Shown: piece after piece, positions 10,072 to 20,869 of the stretch
How the letters are laid out: each line of letters opens with the position of its first letter
Position numbering within the stretch: the first letter of the stretch is position 1
Assembly (NCBI GenBank): GCA_029204225.1
Contig: CM055111.1
Span: 43,464,815-43,528,814 of the forward strand
From: Diphasiastrum complanatum
Lineage: Eukaryota > Streptophyta > Lycopodiopsida > Lycopodiales > Lycopodiaceae
Length of the DNA stretch: 64,000 nucleotides
Direction: 5' to 3'
Notes under the pieces: model-generated
What the model saw: only the letters and a program-made list of their open reading frames with translations
What the model was told of the DNA's origin: nothing
Database searches by the model: none
Position numbers and translations under genes: made by a program

Positions 10072-12590
10072 TCATGCCAACGGTAGTTGACCCGGCATTG
10101 CATCTGAGGCGAAGCATTGGTTGGGATTAAATACAATGGGAGGCAGGTAGTTATCCCAAGTGGTCTGTAGGCCAGCGAGATATTCTAGATATGTCGCATA
10201 ATCTGCTGTCTTTTTTATTGTGGGATTGGAGGAATGTCTGTTCTCCTTTCCAAAGGTCCGCAAGGCCCTGATCCAGTCCACATCTATCGCCCAGCCATGT
10301 GGTGCTTTAAACTTTGGCCAGTTCTGAGTATTTATCGTGACCCCTGGTCCAAAGTCCGCCCACTTCTTGCGTCGCAACATGGGAGCATACCATGGATTTA
10401 TACGTGATGCACGAGGGCTCGCCACGCTTTTGGATTTCGTTCAAAGATTCTCAGGCGCCATGCTGGCTATCACCTAGGGCAGGTATTGATTGGATCTCTT
10501 TGCCTTTGATTTCTACTGTCGTGAACTTTAGTGACCAGCCACCAAGTGAAGACTCATGGGGATGGACAGCTAAGAATTCATCTATTTTCTCGGCCAGTGT
10601 CTTTGGTTTCACAAAGGCTCGTGAAGCAGGTTTCGGCCGGGTTGATGCCACGCTTGATGGCCCTGCATCTTCTTGTCTTGTCTGTCCAACACTAGGCCCT
10701 TTGATCCGTTGTGTCTTGAGTTGCATATGTGGCCTGCCTTTGCTTGTTGGTATCTAGTGGAGGTGGTGGTGTTGGAATTACCATTGTTGGAATGGGTCTT
10801 GTCGTTGCTTGTTGTTGATACACTTGTAGCGTAGCTTTTGCCTTTTGGAGCTCCACAGTAGCAAATCCCTTGTAACTCTCAAATTGGGATTGGAATCCCG
10901 CTAGCGTTGTTTTGTACTTGGCCACCCTCTGTTGAAGGGCAGATAAATTGTGGGGCGTCAGGGACTCTAGAGTTGGTAGTGCAGCTACGAGTATCTCATC
11001 ATGTTCGCCTAAAAGATCTGGTACCATTTTGCTGAGACACTCCTCTACACTGCCATGTCAACTTGTGCCTGTAATAGAGGCACCTGTTGTTGCACTGCCT
11101 GTACTGCTTGGGAAACTTGACCATTGGTGTCAATTAAACTTCGTTGAAGTTGTTCTACGTAAGTTCGCCAGGTCGCTTCTATTTCCTTTGTCTGCTTCAT
11201 TTCAATCTGTGCAGCTTTCTCGTGCTGTTGTGTCACCTCAAGCTCATTATTTAACCTCTGTACTTCCTGTGCTTGAAATGTCCCTTCTGGCGGTCACTGA
11301 GAGTTTGTTTCTCTTGTAGCAACTGGGTAAGCAGAATGCCAAGGTGTTGATAAATTCCTTGGACATTCGTTGAATCCAGTGAAGTAGTTGTTGATGCACT
11401 GGCTGCTCTTAATGGAACTAAGATAGCTACCGTATCCTCTGGCTCCGGCTCTTCATCGACAAAATCATCCTCAGGTAAAGCATCTTCTAAAACTATGGCA
11501 TCTTTGAAACTTGGTCCTGATGGTATAACATCAAAAAATGTGTCATCATCAGGGGCCAGGCCTGACTCGACATTTTGAGCAGCTGTGGTAGGCCTACTCA
11601 GCTTCAAATTCCAACATTTGGTCAAGAAATCCCTCCTGACCAGGGTTCTCGAATTCCTCAAAGGTAGGTGGAGACTATGGAATGGTGAAATCCATCTGGG
11701 TTTGGAGGATTGAGACGGGGAACTTGGAGGCTTTCCCCAGTATATCAAGCAAGAATTGTTCACTGCCCGTGGAAAGTTTAGAAGATTGGGTGTCTTTAGG
11801 AGGTGAGGAAGTGTTATGTGGAGTTGGTGAATGAGGTGGTGAAGAAGGGATAACGACGGCGGCAGGGATGGTGGAGGCAATGGTTATAGCAGTGGAGGAC
11901 GGAACGGCTTGGGAATCGAGTGGAATGTCAGACACGGTCGTATCGGATAAGGTGGAGCGATAAGGGGAAAACCATCTACGGGTTGCGGCTGGTAAGGCTT
12001 GTGGTGTAGTAGCGCCTGTCATGCGACGACGACTTGAGGAAGGGGGCGGGTGGGTGTCGAGTGCAGTAGTGGATGAAGCAGAGGATGAGGCTACGACTGG
12101 TGGATGGCGACTGGAAGAGGTAATATCGATGGTTAGATGCTCCGAACGCGGGTAACCACGGATTTTGTCTTCAAAGTAGGTGACAATGAAGAGGCTCAGT
12201 AGGGGACCAAGCCAACAGCAAACTGGTGTCGCTGGTTGGGTGTAATGGCTGTTTGAGCTCTTGAACAACTAGCTCGTGCCAGTTGTTTGAGCTCTTGAAC
12301 AACTAGCTCGTGCCAGTTGTAGAGCCTGACAGTGTTAGCTGTAAATTCCAGGCGAGATTCCACTATCATGTGCAGCTGCGTGGAAGGAATTTGCTCTTTG
12401 CGAAGATTTCCAACAAACAGGAAGCTATTTAATAAAAGGGAGGCAGCTTTTTTACAACAGGGTTAGTGATGTGCTCGACTAGGTAGCCATCATTTGTTTG
12501 CAGGTAGGTGACAGTAGTGTCAACAAAAGGGGTAATGGTCTGGATGGCTTTACGGTGAGACAGGGCAGGGCGGGTTCTTGATAAGATGCC
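10072..12590 (-). pseudogene. Unknown minus-strand coding relic, 3' part
   Basis: A chain of minus-strand open stretches (12268-11675, 11880-11251, 11236-11045, 11027-10692, 10726-10451, 10425-10072) that look like one decayed or intron-split protein. Features seen: a Ser/Pro/Thr-rich region (12.2-11.7 kb), an acidic stretch (PEDDFVDEEPEPED, about 11.45 kb), a Gln-rich coiled-coil-like region (LQRSLIDTNGQVSQAVQAV, about 11.1 kb), a Pro-rich spacer, and a C-terminal region rich in Trp. I recognise no domain. Low-complexity linkers plus a coiled coil would suit a Gag-like or other transposon-encoded protein, but that is inference. The 5' part lies on the far side of Copia-2 at 17.54-18.0 kb. 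Confidence 0.5.
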
Positions 12591-12595
12591 AATAG
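12591..12595. repeat. Copia-2 target-site duplication (AATAG), left copy
   Basis: AATAG precedes the left LTR at 12596 and recurs at 17542-17546 after the right LTR. Five base pairs is the usual copia duplication. Confidence 0.9.
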
Positions 12596-12985
12596 TGACA
12601 AAATTCAATGCCTAGCTATGGAGTATCATAACAACATAGTAAGCACACTATGAAAGCTTGAAAAAAACAGCTATGGAGTAGAAGACAAAAGCAAGAGAGA
12701 GAGGACTTCAAAGCTCACACTACTTGAATGAATAGTGAAAGAGTAGTAAGCCATGGAAACCCCTCCAAACTAAGGGCCACATATAGCATGTAATGTATAG
12801 AGGTGGTGTCTTTCCAATTCTAGCTTTAGACCACACATGGGTCTTTAACCTACTTGTTATTACTTGCCTAATTAGCACAAGTAGGGTGTACTATGTACAT
12901 AAATGTTTTACCCCCATGTCTTATGCACAACTTACAAGTTACAAGTATACAGGCCTTAAGGGGCAAAATAGGCTTTATTTCAACA
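12596..12985 (-). repeat. Copia-2 3' LTR
   Basis: 390 bp, TG...CA. The minus-strand start TGTTGA is preceded by the polypurine tract GAGGGGGGG at 12986-12994. The pol reading frame runs through the polypurine tract and stops at TGA 12982-12980, just inside the LTR. Confidence 0.93.
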
Positions 12986-14835
12986 CCCCCCCTCAATGGC
13001 TATTTTGTTCATACCAACACCTAGCATGCTACGAAACTTTTCAAACTTTTCTCTACTAAGTGCCTTAGTAAAGATATCTGCAGCTTGGTCGTTGGTATCA
13101 CAATACTCGAGCTGAATTTTTCCACTTTGTATCTTCTCTCGTAAGAAATGTTGGTCCACCTCAATATGCTTCATACGAGCATGGTACACAGGATTTTTGG
13201 CTAGCTGGATACAACTCTGGCTATCGCAATAAAGAATAGTAGGTGCATCCTGTGGGATCTGCCCCTCCCCAAGAAGTCTCCTAAGCCATATCGCCTCGCA
13301 GGTAGCTTTCGCCGCATCCCGGTACTCAGCCTCTATTGATGATAAGGTAACGGTGGGCTGTTTCTTGCTACACCAAGAAATGGCCCCAGAACCAAGGTTG
13401 AATGTGTAACCTGTGGTTGACTTCTGATCATCCCTATCACCAGCCCAATCCAAATCAGTAAAGCCTCCAAGCTGGAGCTTCCCGTCATCTGTGTACTCAA
13501 TCCCATAGCAGGTAGCTGCTTTCCAATGGGCTTTAGTTGGGGAACTCATAAACTGGCTTGCTACACCAACCGCATAGGAAATGTCTGGCCTCGTAGTGGT
13601 GAGATAAATCATGCTACCAACCAGCTGCCTATAAAGAGTCTCGTCCACAAAAGGAGTGCCATCATCTCTAGATGGCTTGCTACTGGTATCAATGGGAGTA
13701 GATACGGGTTTGCAATCCTGCATGTTGAACCTGTTCAAGACTTCACATACATAGTTGCTTGGGAAATAAACACACAATTTTGCTTTTTCCAAACCTCCAA
13801 GCCTAGACAATAGTGGATTAGACCCAAATCCTTCATCTCGAACTTATTTGATAAATGAGCCTTCACCTTTTCAATCAGCTGCCCATTGTTACCCGTGATG
13901 ACCAAGTCATCCACATAGAGAATTGTCAAGACAATGTTCCCATCCTCCTCCTTCACGAACAGGTTGCAATCCGAATGACTCTTTATGAATTGCATCTTGG
14001 CAAAATAGTCGTCAATACGACTATACCAGGCCCTGGGTGCCTGCTTCAAACCATATAAGGCCTTCTTAAGCCTACATACTATAGTTTGCTTGCCCTTAGC
14101 CTCAAAACCTTGTGGCTGATCCATGTAGACTTCTTCAGCCAACTGTCCATTAAGATAAGCACTCTTCACGTCCATTTGATGGACCTCCCAACCAAAAAAT
14201 GCAGCCAATGCTAAAACCAACCTGATAGACGTCATTTTAGCTACAGGTGGAAATGTCTCATCATAGTCCAAGCCCTCTTGCTGTGCATAGCCTTTGGCAA
14301 CCAACCTTGCCTTATGCTTTTCGATGCTCCCATCCGATTTGTATTTGGTCCTGTAGACCCGTTTACAGCCAATAGGACACTTTCCTTTTGGTAACTTCAC
14401 CAAGTCCCATGTATCATTCTTGAGAATGGAGTCGTACTCCTCTTGCATGGCATGTTGCCATACCTTCTCATCAGCTGCCTCAACGAATGTATGCGGATCT
14501 TGTGAATCCAAAATAGTAGTCATAAGTGCATAGTTTGTCTCCTGATGTCCATGCTGCTGGGCTTGCCTTTGAGACCTCCTTGCCCTTGGATTGCTGCACC
14601 CTCCCTCATCCAATATCAAACCATCCTGCACAGTTTGCCAATACCACTTGGGAAACTTCTTCCTTGCAGTTGGTGATGAAGACGGTGAATAGGACTCAAC
14701 ATCTTTGCCCCTTTCCTTCTGCTTCCTAGTCTCCTCGGATTCTTCCTCGTGATCACTCATACGATCATCTTGAGACTCCCCAATATATGGATGTGGATCA
14801 TCAAGTATTGGCACAAATTCACTTGTACCCTCCAT
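12980..14835 (-). pseudogene. Copia-2 reverse transcriptase and RNase H
   Basis: Two overlapping open stretches (14835-13735 and 13810-12980) make a nearly complete copia RT-RH joined by one frameshift near 13.77 kb. RT shows KARLVAKGYAQQEGLDYDETF, MDVKSAYLNGQLAEEVYMDQPQGF, LKKALYGLKQAPRAWYSRID and the active site YVDDLVITG. RNase H shows DLDWAGDRDDQKSTTGY, LSSIEAEY, YCDSQSCIQLAKNP, HIEVDQHFLREKI and ADIFTKALSREKF. It lacks the integrase that should precede it; instead the gypsy LTR lies upstream. Apart from the frameshift it is well preserved. Confidence 0.92.
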
Positions 14836-14871
14836 CTCATGTTCCAGTTACAAGCTAAGATTCACTAGCTA

Positions 14872-15214
14872 TGTTAGAAAGTAGGACTTAAGCTAGAAAG
14901 CAAGAAGAGAGAATGCTTAAGGAGGCTAAAGAGAAGCAATCATCATAAACTGAATAAAGGAATACAATGTTGTCGTACTTATACTCTCTCCCTGAATCAA
15001 ATAGAGGATTCAAAAAAGGGAGGGAAAAAGGATTTGGAGGGAAAATAGTGCGCCCTCCCAATAGGAGGACCCCCACTCCAAATCAATGTGACCAAGTCCT
15101 AAATATATGACCAAACAGGGCCCAAGGCCAGTATATGAATAAAAAAGGGCCCTTAGGCCTGCTTATGCATGAATAAAAGAATGGACGTGGCGAATGTAAT
15201 GAGCCAAGTCCACA
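14872..15214 (-). repeat. Gypsy LTR inside Copia-2
   Basis: 343 bp, TGTGGACTTGG... to ...TTTCTAACA on the minus strand, directly preceded by a polypurine-like tract at 15215-15228. The ends and the tract define it; no partner copy is present in the window. Confidence 0.68.
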
Positions 15215-16118
15215 ACTCTCCCCTGCAGAAAAACAAAGCCCTCCACCGGCTAACAAGCATAATGACTATATAGAACAATAAGGTAAGCATGCTAGATTCT
15301 GAAAAATCACGAGCTAATGCAAATACTGATGGAGAGGACATAAGTCATCACAACAGATACCCCAAAAGTATCATAACTGTGTAAATCAAGTACTAAGCAA
15401 ATACTACAAACAAAACATAAAAGAATAGTCATAGTGAAGTAGAGGGAACATCTACAATGACATCTGTAGTCGAGGAGAGAATTAAAGCCATGAGGGCTCG
15501 AGCCTGCTCTGCCAATAATGGTGTATGATAAAAGACATCAATAGGCTCTCAAAAGCAGTTTGACACTCAGAAGTCCAAACAAAGGTATGAGATTTCTTCA
15601 GTAACGAATGAAGCGGAGCAGCCACAGTGGCAAAATACTTAACATGACGACAAAGATGGGTTGCCATACCTAAAAACATACGAACAGAATGAACATCGGT
15701 TGGGACAGGCCAATTCTCAATAGCCTGAACTTTCCGAGGATCAAGACAAATACGTCCACCACAAATAAGAAAACCCAAAAATTCGATTTCAGCCACGGCA
15801 AAAGAACATTTGGACAATTTGGCGAATAGTTGATGCTCAATAAGTAATTCAAACACAGATGATAGATGTTTTACATGATCAGACAAAGAAGTACTAAAAA
15901 CAAGAATGTCATCAAAATAAACTAAGACACAAACACCTAAAAGAGGACTTAAAATATTATTCATAGCATTCTGAAATGTCGGTGGACCATTCTGAACACC
16001 AAATGGAAGAACACGAAACTCATACAAACCCAAATGAGTACGAAATGCAGTCTTATGCTCATCAGAAGGACGCATCCTAATTTGGTAGTATCCAGAACGT
16101 AGGTCAATTTTGGAAAAG
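14872..16118 (-). mobile_element. Ty3/gypsy 3' fragment embedded in Copia-2
   Basis: The minus-strand open frame 16150-15482 is a gypsy RT: FSKIDLRSGYYQIRM, KTAFRTHLGLYEFRVLPFG, GPPTFQNAMN and the active site VYFDDILVFS, followed by SKCSFAVAEIEFLGF. RNase H and integrase are absent. Downstream come a purine tract (CTGCAGGGGAGAGT) and an LTR of 343 bp (15214-14872, TG...CA) with a TATA-like box (about 14980). Gag of Copia-2 joins gypsy RT at about 16118, between KKQNF and IFSKIDL. I saw no gypsy 5' LTR and no duplication around this piece. Confidence 0.85.
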
Positions 16119-16776
16119 ATGGAAGTTTTGCTTCTTAGAAGCAAAGGCATGCTCCTGGAAATCTTCCCTCTTGGAGAGATTAACTCTCCTCATCTCCTCC
16201 TGGAACAAGAGACCATATACCTCTTCATAGGTAGGGATTTTCTCCCTCACAGATATCATCATCACAAAGTTCTGATAAGCATATGACAAGCTACTCAGAA
16301 CTATTGGCACCAAGTCTTTGTCAGCAATAGCCTCTCCAAGCACAAAAAGCTGATATCTAACATCTTGAATCTTAGTAAGATGATCAGTAACTGTCTCCCC
16401 TATCTCCATCCTGAGAGTATACAACTTGTTCTTCAAGTAGAGAAGTCTCGTACAATGCACAAAGAATGTGCCAAGCATCTACAGGCCCTTTGGCTGACCT
16501 GATTAGAGGAATCACATTATCCCTCACTGACATGTTGATGATCCTGTGTGCCTTTTCCCCGCTCTTGATATAGTCCTTGAGCTCAAGTTCTGATGCTTCC
16601 TCACCTGTCACAAGCTTCCAACATTCTTTATCTTCCAAAATGTTCTTGATCTTGAATTTCCAAAGGCTAAAGTTAGTGCCATCAAGCCGGCTGACTTCAC
16701 TCAGCATGCTCTCTGCAAGACTAGACATAGCTAGATAGAAATAAAACACAAAAGGTAAACTGGGGTTTTCACCCAA
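16118..16776 (-). pseudogene. Copia-2 Gag
   Basis: Starting near 16727 with MSSLAESMLSEVSRLDGTN, it shows the copia Gag (UBN2-like) signature FSLWKFKIKNILEDKECW, then RSAKGPVDAWHILCALYETS, LYTLRMEIGETVTDHLTKI, VLSSLSYAYQNFVMMIS and LLFQEEMRR. Two frames are joined by one shift near 16.44 kb. The zinc knuckle is missing because gypsy sequence replaces it after KKQNF. The LFQEEMR block is also seen in the plus-strand copia scrap at 43.0 kb. Confidence 0.88.
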
Positions 16777-17138
16777 CTAGGGTGTGCAGCCACTTGCTCA
16801 ATAACCCTCAGCTTCTGGATTTGAAACTATCCCCCTGTATGGCTGTCCTAGCCCTTGTCCAAGATCCACTTAGAACTTCCACTGTAGTTCCCACTGTAGA
16901 AAGCGCCCTCCTAGAGCCCTGGCTGTCCAAAAAGACTCAAAAAAATTTCTCCCAAATTAGAAAGTTTTTGGATCACAGTACTCCCCTTGCCAACAGTACT
17001 CCAATTTTGCAGATAGCATAGAGATCAGATGCCCCTACAAAAAGTGTGCCCTCCTCAAAGATAAGTTGCTCTCCAGGAATGGCAAGAATCTGATCAAAAC
17101 AGGTCCAAGCTTTCACCACACCACAGGCAACATAACCT

Positions 17139-17150
17139 GCTCTGATACCA
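17139..17150 (-). promoter_or_regulatory. Copia-2 primer-binding site (initiator-Met tRNA)
   Basis: TGGTATCAGAGC on the minus strand, immediately next to the 5' LTR; complementary to the 3' end of plant initiator methionine tRNA. Confidence 0.93.
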
Positions 17151-17541
17151 TGACAAAATCCAAGGCCTAGCTATGGAGTATCATAACAACATAGTAAGCA
17201 CACTATGAAAGCTTGAAAAAACCAGCTATGGGGTAGAAGACAAAAGCAAGAGAGAGAGGACTTCAAAGCTCACACTACTTGAATGATTAGTGAAAGAGTA
17301 GTAGTGTGTGGAAACCCCTCCAAACTAAGGGCCACAAATAGCATGTAATGTATAGAGGTTGTGTCTTTCTAAATCTAGCTTTAGACCACACATGGGTCTT
17401 TAACCTACTTGTTATTACTTGCCTAATTACCACAAGTGGGGCGTACTATGTACATAAATGTTTTACCCCCATGTCTTATGCACAACTTACAAGTTAGAAG
17501 TATACAAGCCTTAAGGGGCAAAATAGGCATTTATTTCATCA
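17151..17541 (-). repeat. Copia-2 5' LTR
   Basis: 391 bp, aligned base by base with 12596-12985 over its full length. It is followed by target duplication AATAG at 17542-17546. Confidence 0.93.
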
Positions 17542-18000
17542 AATAGCAGCAAGCGCATCAGTGGATACGGCAATCCAATGGTCTTTGGATTGGTATTCAA
17601 CAATAAACTAAGGCAGGTCCTCCCTCCAAGTCCCATAGGCCATAATGCAGTAGTCTTGGTTCAAGGCATTGGTGAAAACCCAGGCATGAATACCCATGGC
17701 TTGGAGCAATAGGCATGCTACCATCAGCCATTGGGATATATCAGCCTGGCCTGGCAGCACGCCATGCACGAGGTTGGTAGGTACAGAGTGTTGTACGACT
17801 TGTCCAGTAGGGAGGCCAGATTTTGGTGAAACTGGGCATTTAGACATGATGGCAATTGAAGGATAACAAGAAGCAGAGAAAGAGAGTGTATAGCAGGTAG
17901 TATGGTAGAGGGTAACGTGCGTGCCACGTATGTTTTGATAACAAAGACGCAAAAATTTCGTGAAAAATATTTGCAAGAGCTCCGCCAGAAAAAGTGACAA
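17542..18000 (-). pseudogene. Unknown minus-strand coding relic, 5' part
   Basis: Open minus-strand sequence 18000-17608 (130 residues, including GQVVQHSVPTNLVHG and MAYGTWREDLP), then a TAG, then EYQSKDHWIAVSTDALAAI to the Copia-2 edge. Removing Copia-2 and one AATAG copy joins this frame without a shift to GILSRTRPALSHRKAIQTI at 12.59 kb, which continues to a TAA near 12.43 kb. Copia-2 therefore landed in what was then open coding sequence. No known domain recognised. Confidence 0.5.
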
Positions 18001-18133
18001 ATGACTTGATTTTCTCCCTTATATAGAGGAGAATTTAGACCTCTATTAGACAAGGTACACTGTCAAGTGCTCCATTCTGGATAAAACTTGGCAAGGACAC
18101 AGAACACTGCAAGTGTAAGCCACAAAATTCTTA

Positions 18134-18346
18134 GCGAGGGTTCCCTGTGCATCAGCAAGCCCGATGAGGGTTGTCAAGGTGTCGCGAGGGTTGAACATTC
18201 GCCCAAGATAGAACCTTCGCAATGGTACCTTGTAAAATTTGTTTTTCAATAATTTCAACCTTCGCCCCAAGTCAAATGGACTGTCCTGATTTCATTTTGT
18301 TTGTCGGCGAGGGTTGGTAGGGACATTTACTAGCTCAGCGAGGGTT
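18134..18346. repeat. Cluster of GCGAGGGTT / AACCTTCGC motifs
   Basis: GCGAGGGTT at 18134, 18184, 18307 and 18338, with the near-complement AACCTTCGC at 18212 and 18257. Looser variants lie at 18164, 18379 and 18464. Both orientations occur and spacing is irregular. Confidence 0.65.
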
Positions 18347-18804
18347 CCCAAAATGTCAATCTTGAACTCTCACAGGTAGCAACTTTTGTAACTTCTGCCA
18401 AGAAGTAACCTTTGCAAAGGCTTCCATAGGGGAATGGCGGTAGGATTTCCATTTAGACAAGTTGGTGAGGGTTGAATACAGTTCACATGCCTTTTTGCCA
18501 ACTTGAGTGATTTTAGCCCCTTTTCGTCTCTGTTGGAATTTTCATTGATATAGGATATTTCCAAGAAGAGGCAAATAAGAAATTATGAAACTATAGTGAA
18601 AGTGGAAAACAAAAGAATAATAAAATAGGACCTTCTGCTTAGGAAATCTGCGGTAATCGGCTTCCATTGACTGGTGAAACATCACACCTTTGGATAAACT
18701 CATTGGTATCTTAATACATTGTAGGCCACCAACACCCTGATTGAAGAATTTTTCATACTGTGATTTTTGTTGCAAAGTGACCTCCCCCCATGCCCTCATG
18801 CAGA

Positions 18805-18807
<3 letters not shown>

Positions 18808-18854
<47 letters not shown>
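18808..18854. repeat. (GA)n microsatellite
   Basis: Perfect GA run of about 23 units. No LINE end could be recognised beside it. Confidence 0.96.
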
Positions 18855-18857
<3 letters not shown>

Positions 18858-19009
18858 AAAGGGAGAGAGAGTATTTGAGGGTTTTGTTTATTGTAGGGTT
18901 TGAACTTTTGAGTGTAGGGAGATGGAATGATCATTGATGGAAGCCTGAAGCCTTGAACTTAGATTCTTAGAAGAGTGTGTTTGAGAGAGAGGGAGGTAGA
19001 GTTAGGGGT

Positions 19010-19011
<2 letters not shown>

Positions 19012-19049
<38 letters not shown>
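19012..19049. repeat. (TG)n microsatellite
   Basis: Perfect TG run of about 19 units. Confidence 0.96.
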
Positions 19050-19053
<4 letters not shown>

Positions 19054-19226
19054 AGGGAGGGAGGGAGAGTTAGCCTTTAGGTTTGTGTGGGTGAGAAATT
19101 AGAATTTAGAAATTTTAAGTTAGAATGTTAGATGTTATTTTGGTGTGTTAAAACTTAGTAATAAGTATTAGTAACTTAGGTTAGGTAGTTTATCGAGATA
19201 GAAATTAGAATCTAGATCATACGAGT

Positions 19227-19376
19227 TTGAGTGAGCACTTGCCACTGAGTCTTGACTCTTGAGGGAAGGATCCCTTGTGGGATCACTTGAGTGAGCACTT
19301 GCCACTGAGTCTTGCCTCTTGAGGGGGAGAGAGAGTAGATACCATGCTAAGAGAGAAGGATCCCTTGTGGGATCAT
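19227..19376. repeat. 60-bp tandem duplication upstream of the outer hAT transposase
   Basis: TTGAGTGAGCACTTGCCACT starts at 19227 and again at 19287 (period 60). The trailing AAGGATCCCTTGTGGGATCA recurs at 19265 and 19357, the second time after a short insertion. The second copy runs into the BED-finger exon. Confidence 0.85.
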
Positions 19377-19592
19377 GTGATAGTTGCTTCAAATTATGGC
19401 ACCTCATGCACTAAGAGGTGGACATGTAAGTATTGCGTCAAGGACTACACAAGTGGCCCCACTGGAATAAAGGCACATTTGTTGCGTTTGCGTGGTTATG
19501 AGATCGCAAGTTGTATGTGGGCACCAAACTCATTGATGATACCTGCAACTCCATTTACAGCTACCTCGGAGGCTGGTCCTTCGACCACAGGT
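19344..19592 (+). pseudogene. Outer hAT: BED-type zinc finger exon
   Basis: Reads DPLWDHVIVASNYGTSCTKR, then WTCKYCVKDYTSGPTGIKAHLL. This is the BED layout: aromatic WxHV, CxxC, then G-x-(T)-x-IKAHLL with the His. BED fingers bind DNA at the transposon ends. A GT donor follows STTG at 19593. The frame is open from ATG 19344, which is the most likely start. Confidence 0.82.
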
Positions 19593-20309
19593 TAGTGATT
19601 GTAATCAGTGATTCCTAAGTTGTTATAAATCCTTGGTTATTGACAATTGTAACTAGTAAGTTGTTGCTAGATGCTAAATAGAAAATATGTGCATTGATGA
19701 TTGTGTCATAAATTGTAATTTATTGCATGCAGTATGTACTACGACATTACTACAGTCTACAACTACTATCATGATTCATCAAACTCCATTGTTGTAGAAT
19801 CTAGATAGTAATTATTAATTTGTGGCCACCGGCAATTTGCAACAGTTCCAGAAGACCCTTCCACATCACAAGGTCCCGATACGGTGGCACAACTGTCATG
19901 AGGCTCTTCTCATGCCCAAAGCCATACACAGCTTAGGGGTAGGATCCTTCCAGCAAAAGTAACAAGGAGATAGCCAATGTGTCTGTTATGAGGTGTTTCT
20001 ACATGTGCAACCTCCCCTTTCACTTGGCTGACCCCTGCATGGAGGGAGATGATGAGACGTGTCTAGGATTGGTTCCCGGTGGGAGGGACCATCCATGCAG
20101 CAGTTGAGGACAAGTCAGTTGGTTGAAAAGGGAGACTCTGTGGATAGGGAGCTAGAGCCTATCAGGAGATCATGAACCATGTAAATCCTAAACCCCGCTT
20201 TAATGTAATATGTATTATCATCTATGTTCTAACTTGAAGTTCCAAGTTTGAAGTGGCAAGTGCCAAGTTCTAACTTCTATGTCTTAACTTTTATGTTCCA
20301 ATGTTGCAT

Positions 20310-20636
20310 TGTTGTGCTTTGCAAGTTGTCACAGACAATGCGGCTAATTGTGTTGCCATGGGGAAGCTAGTAAATGAAAAGTAACCTTCGGTTTTTTGGA
20401 CAGCCTGTGCTGCACATTTCTTAGACCTCTTATTTGAGGATATAGCAAAGTTGCCATGGATTAGAGAGGTAGTAGACATACGCCGGTTCTTGGTGAGGTT
20501 TGTCACCAAGAGACCAAGGGTCCTGAGCATGTTCAGGGCCTATTCTAGCCTCGAGCTTCCGAGAGCTGCCCCCACCAGGTCTACTTTTGTATCCATCAAC
20601 TTTGATTCATCACTTAGATTCTTAGAAGTTAGTACA
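20310..20636 (+). pseudogene. Outer hAT: DUF659 / RNase H-like catalytic region
   Basis: Plus frame reads VVTDNAANCVAMGKLVNEK, one TAG, then PSVFWTACAAHFLDLLFED and IAKLPWIREVVDIRRFLVRF. This is the conserved hAT core in which TDNA(A/S)N and W(T)PCAAHxLDL are hallmarks. The in-frame TAG and missing upstream half show it is dead. Confidence 0.82.
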
Positions 20637-20869
20637 TAGCTTACCAATAACTACTTTCAAGTTTCAACTTTGTTATCCGATAATTGATTTGCTAAAGCAT
20701 AATACAATTTTGCAATCATGATTGGTTCCAGGTTTGCCTCTTTTTCATTGTTTTGGAGCGCCACTTGAAGGTGCATGGCAGCTTGAGACAAAATGGTGGT
20801 CTCAAACCATTGGCAGGAGTGGAGGCCCTCACAAGAGCCTAAGGCTCAGTGATTTGAGAGGACTATGCT

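Larger units (their letters stand above)
12596..17541 (-). mobile_element. Copia-2: Ty1/copia element carrying a Ty3/gypsy segment
   Basis: A structurally bounded element of 4946 bp: LTRs at 12596-12985 and 17151-17541 (TG...CA), matching 5-bp duplications AATAG, a tRNA-Met primer site beside the right LTR and a G-rich polypurine tract (GAGGGGGGG) beside the left one. On the minus strand the interior reads copia Gag (16776-16118), a gypsy RT plus a gypsy LTR (16118-14872), then copia RT/RNase H (14835-12980). Copia protease and integrase are absent. By eye the two LTRs differ at roughly two dozen of 390 positions, so the insertion is not young. It interrupts the unknown coding relic. Confidence 0.92.

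Noticed and set aside
18134..18346. Telomere-like repeat (GAGGGTT resembles TTAGGG-type units)
   Set aside because: Motifs are scattered in both orientations and not tandem; plant telomere repeat TTTAGGG is absent.
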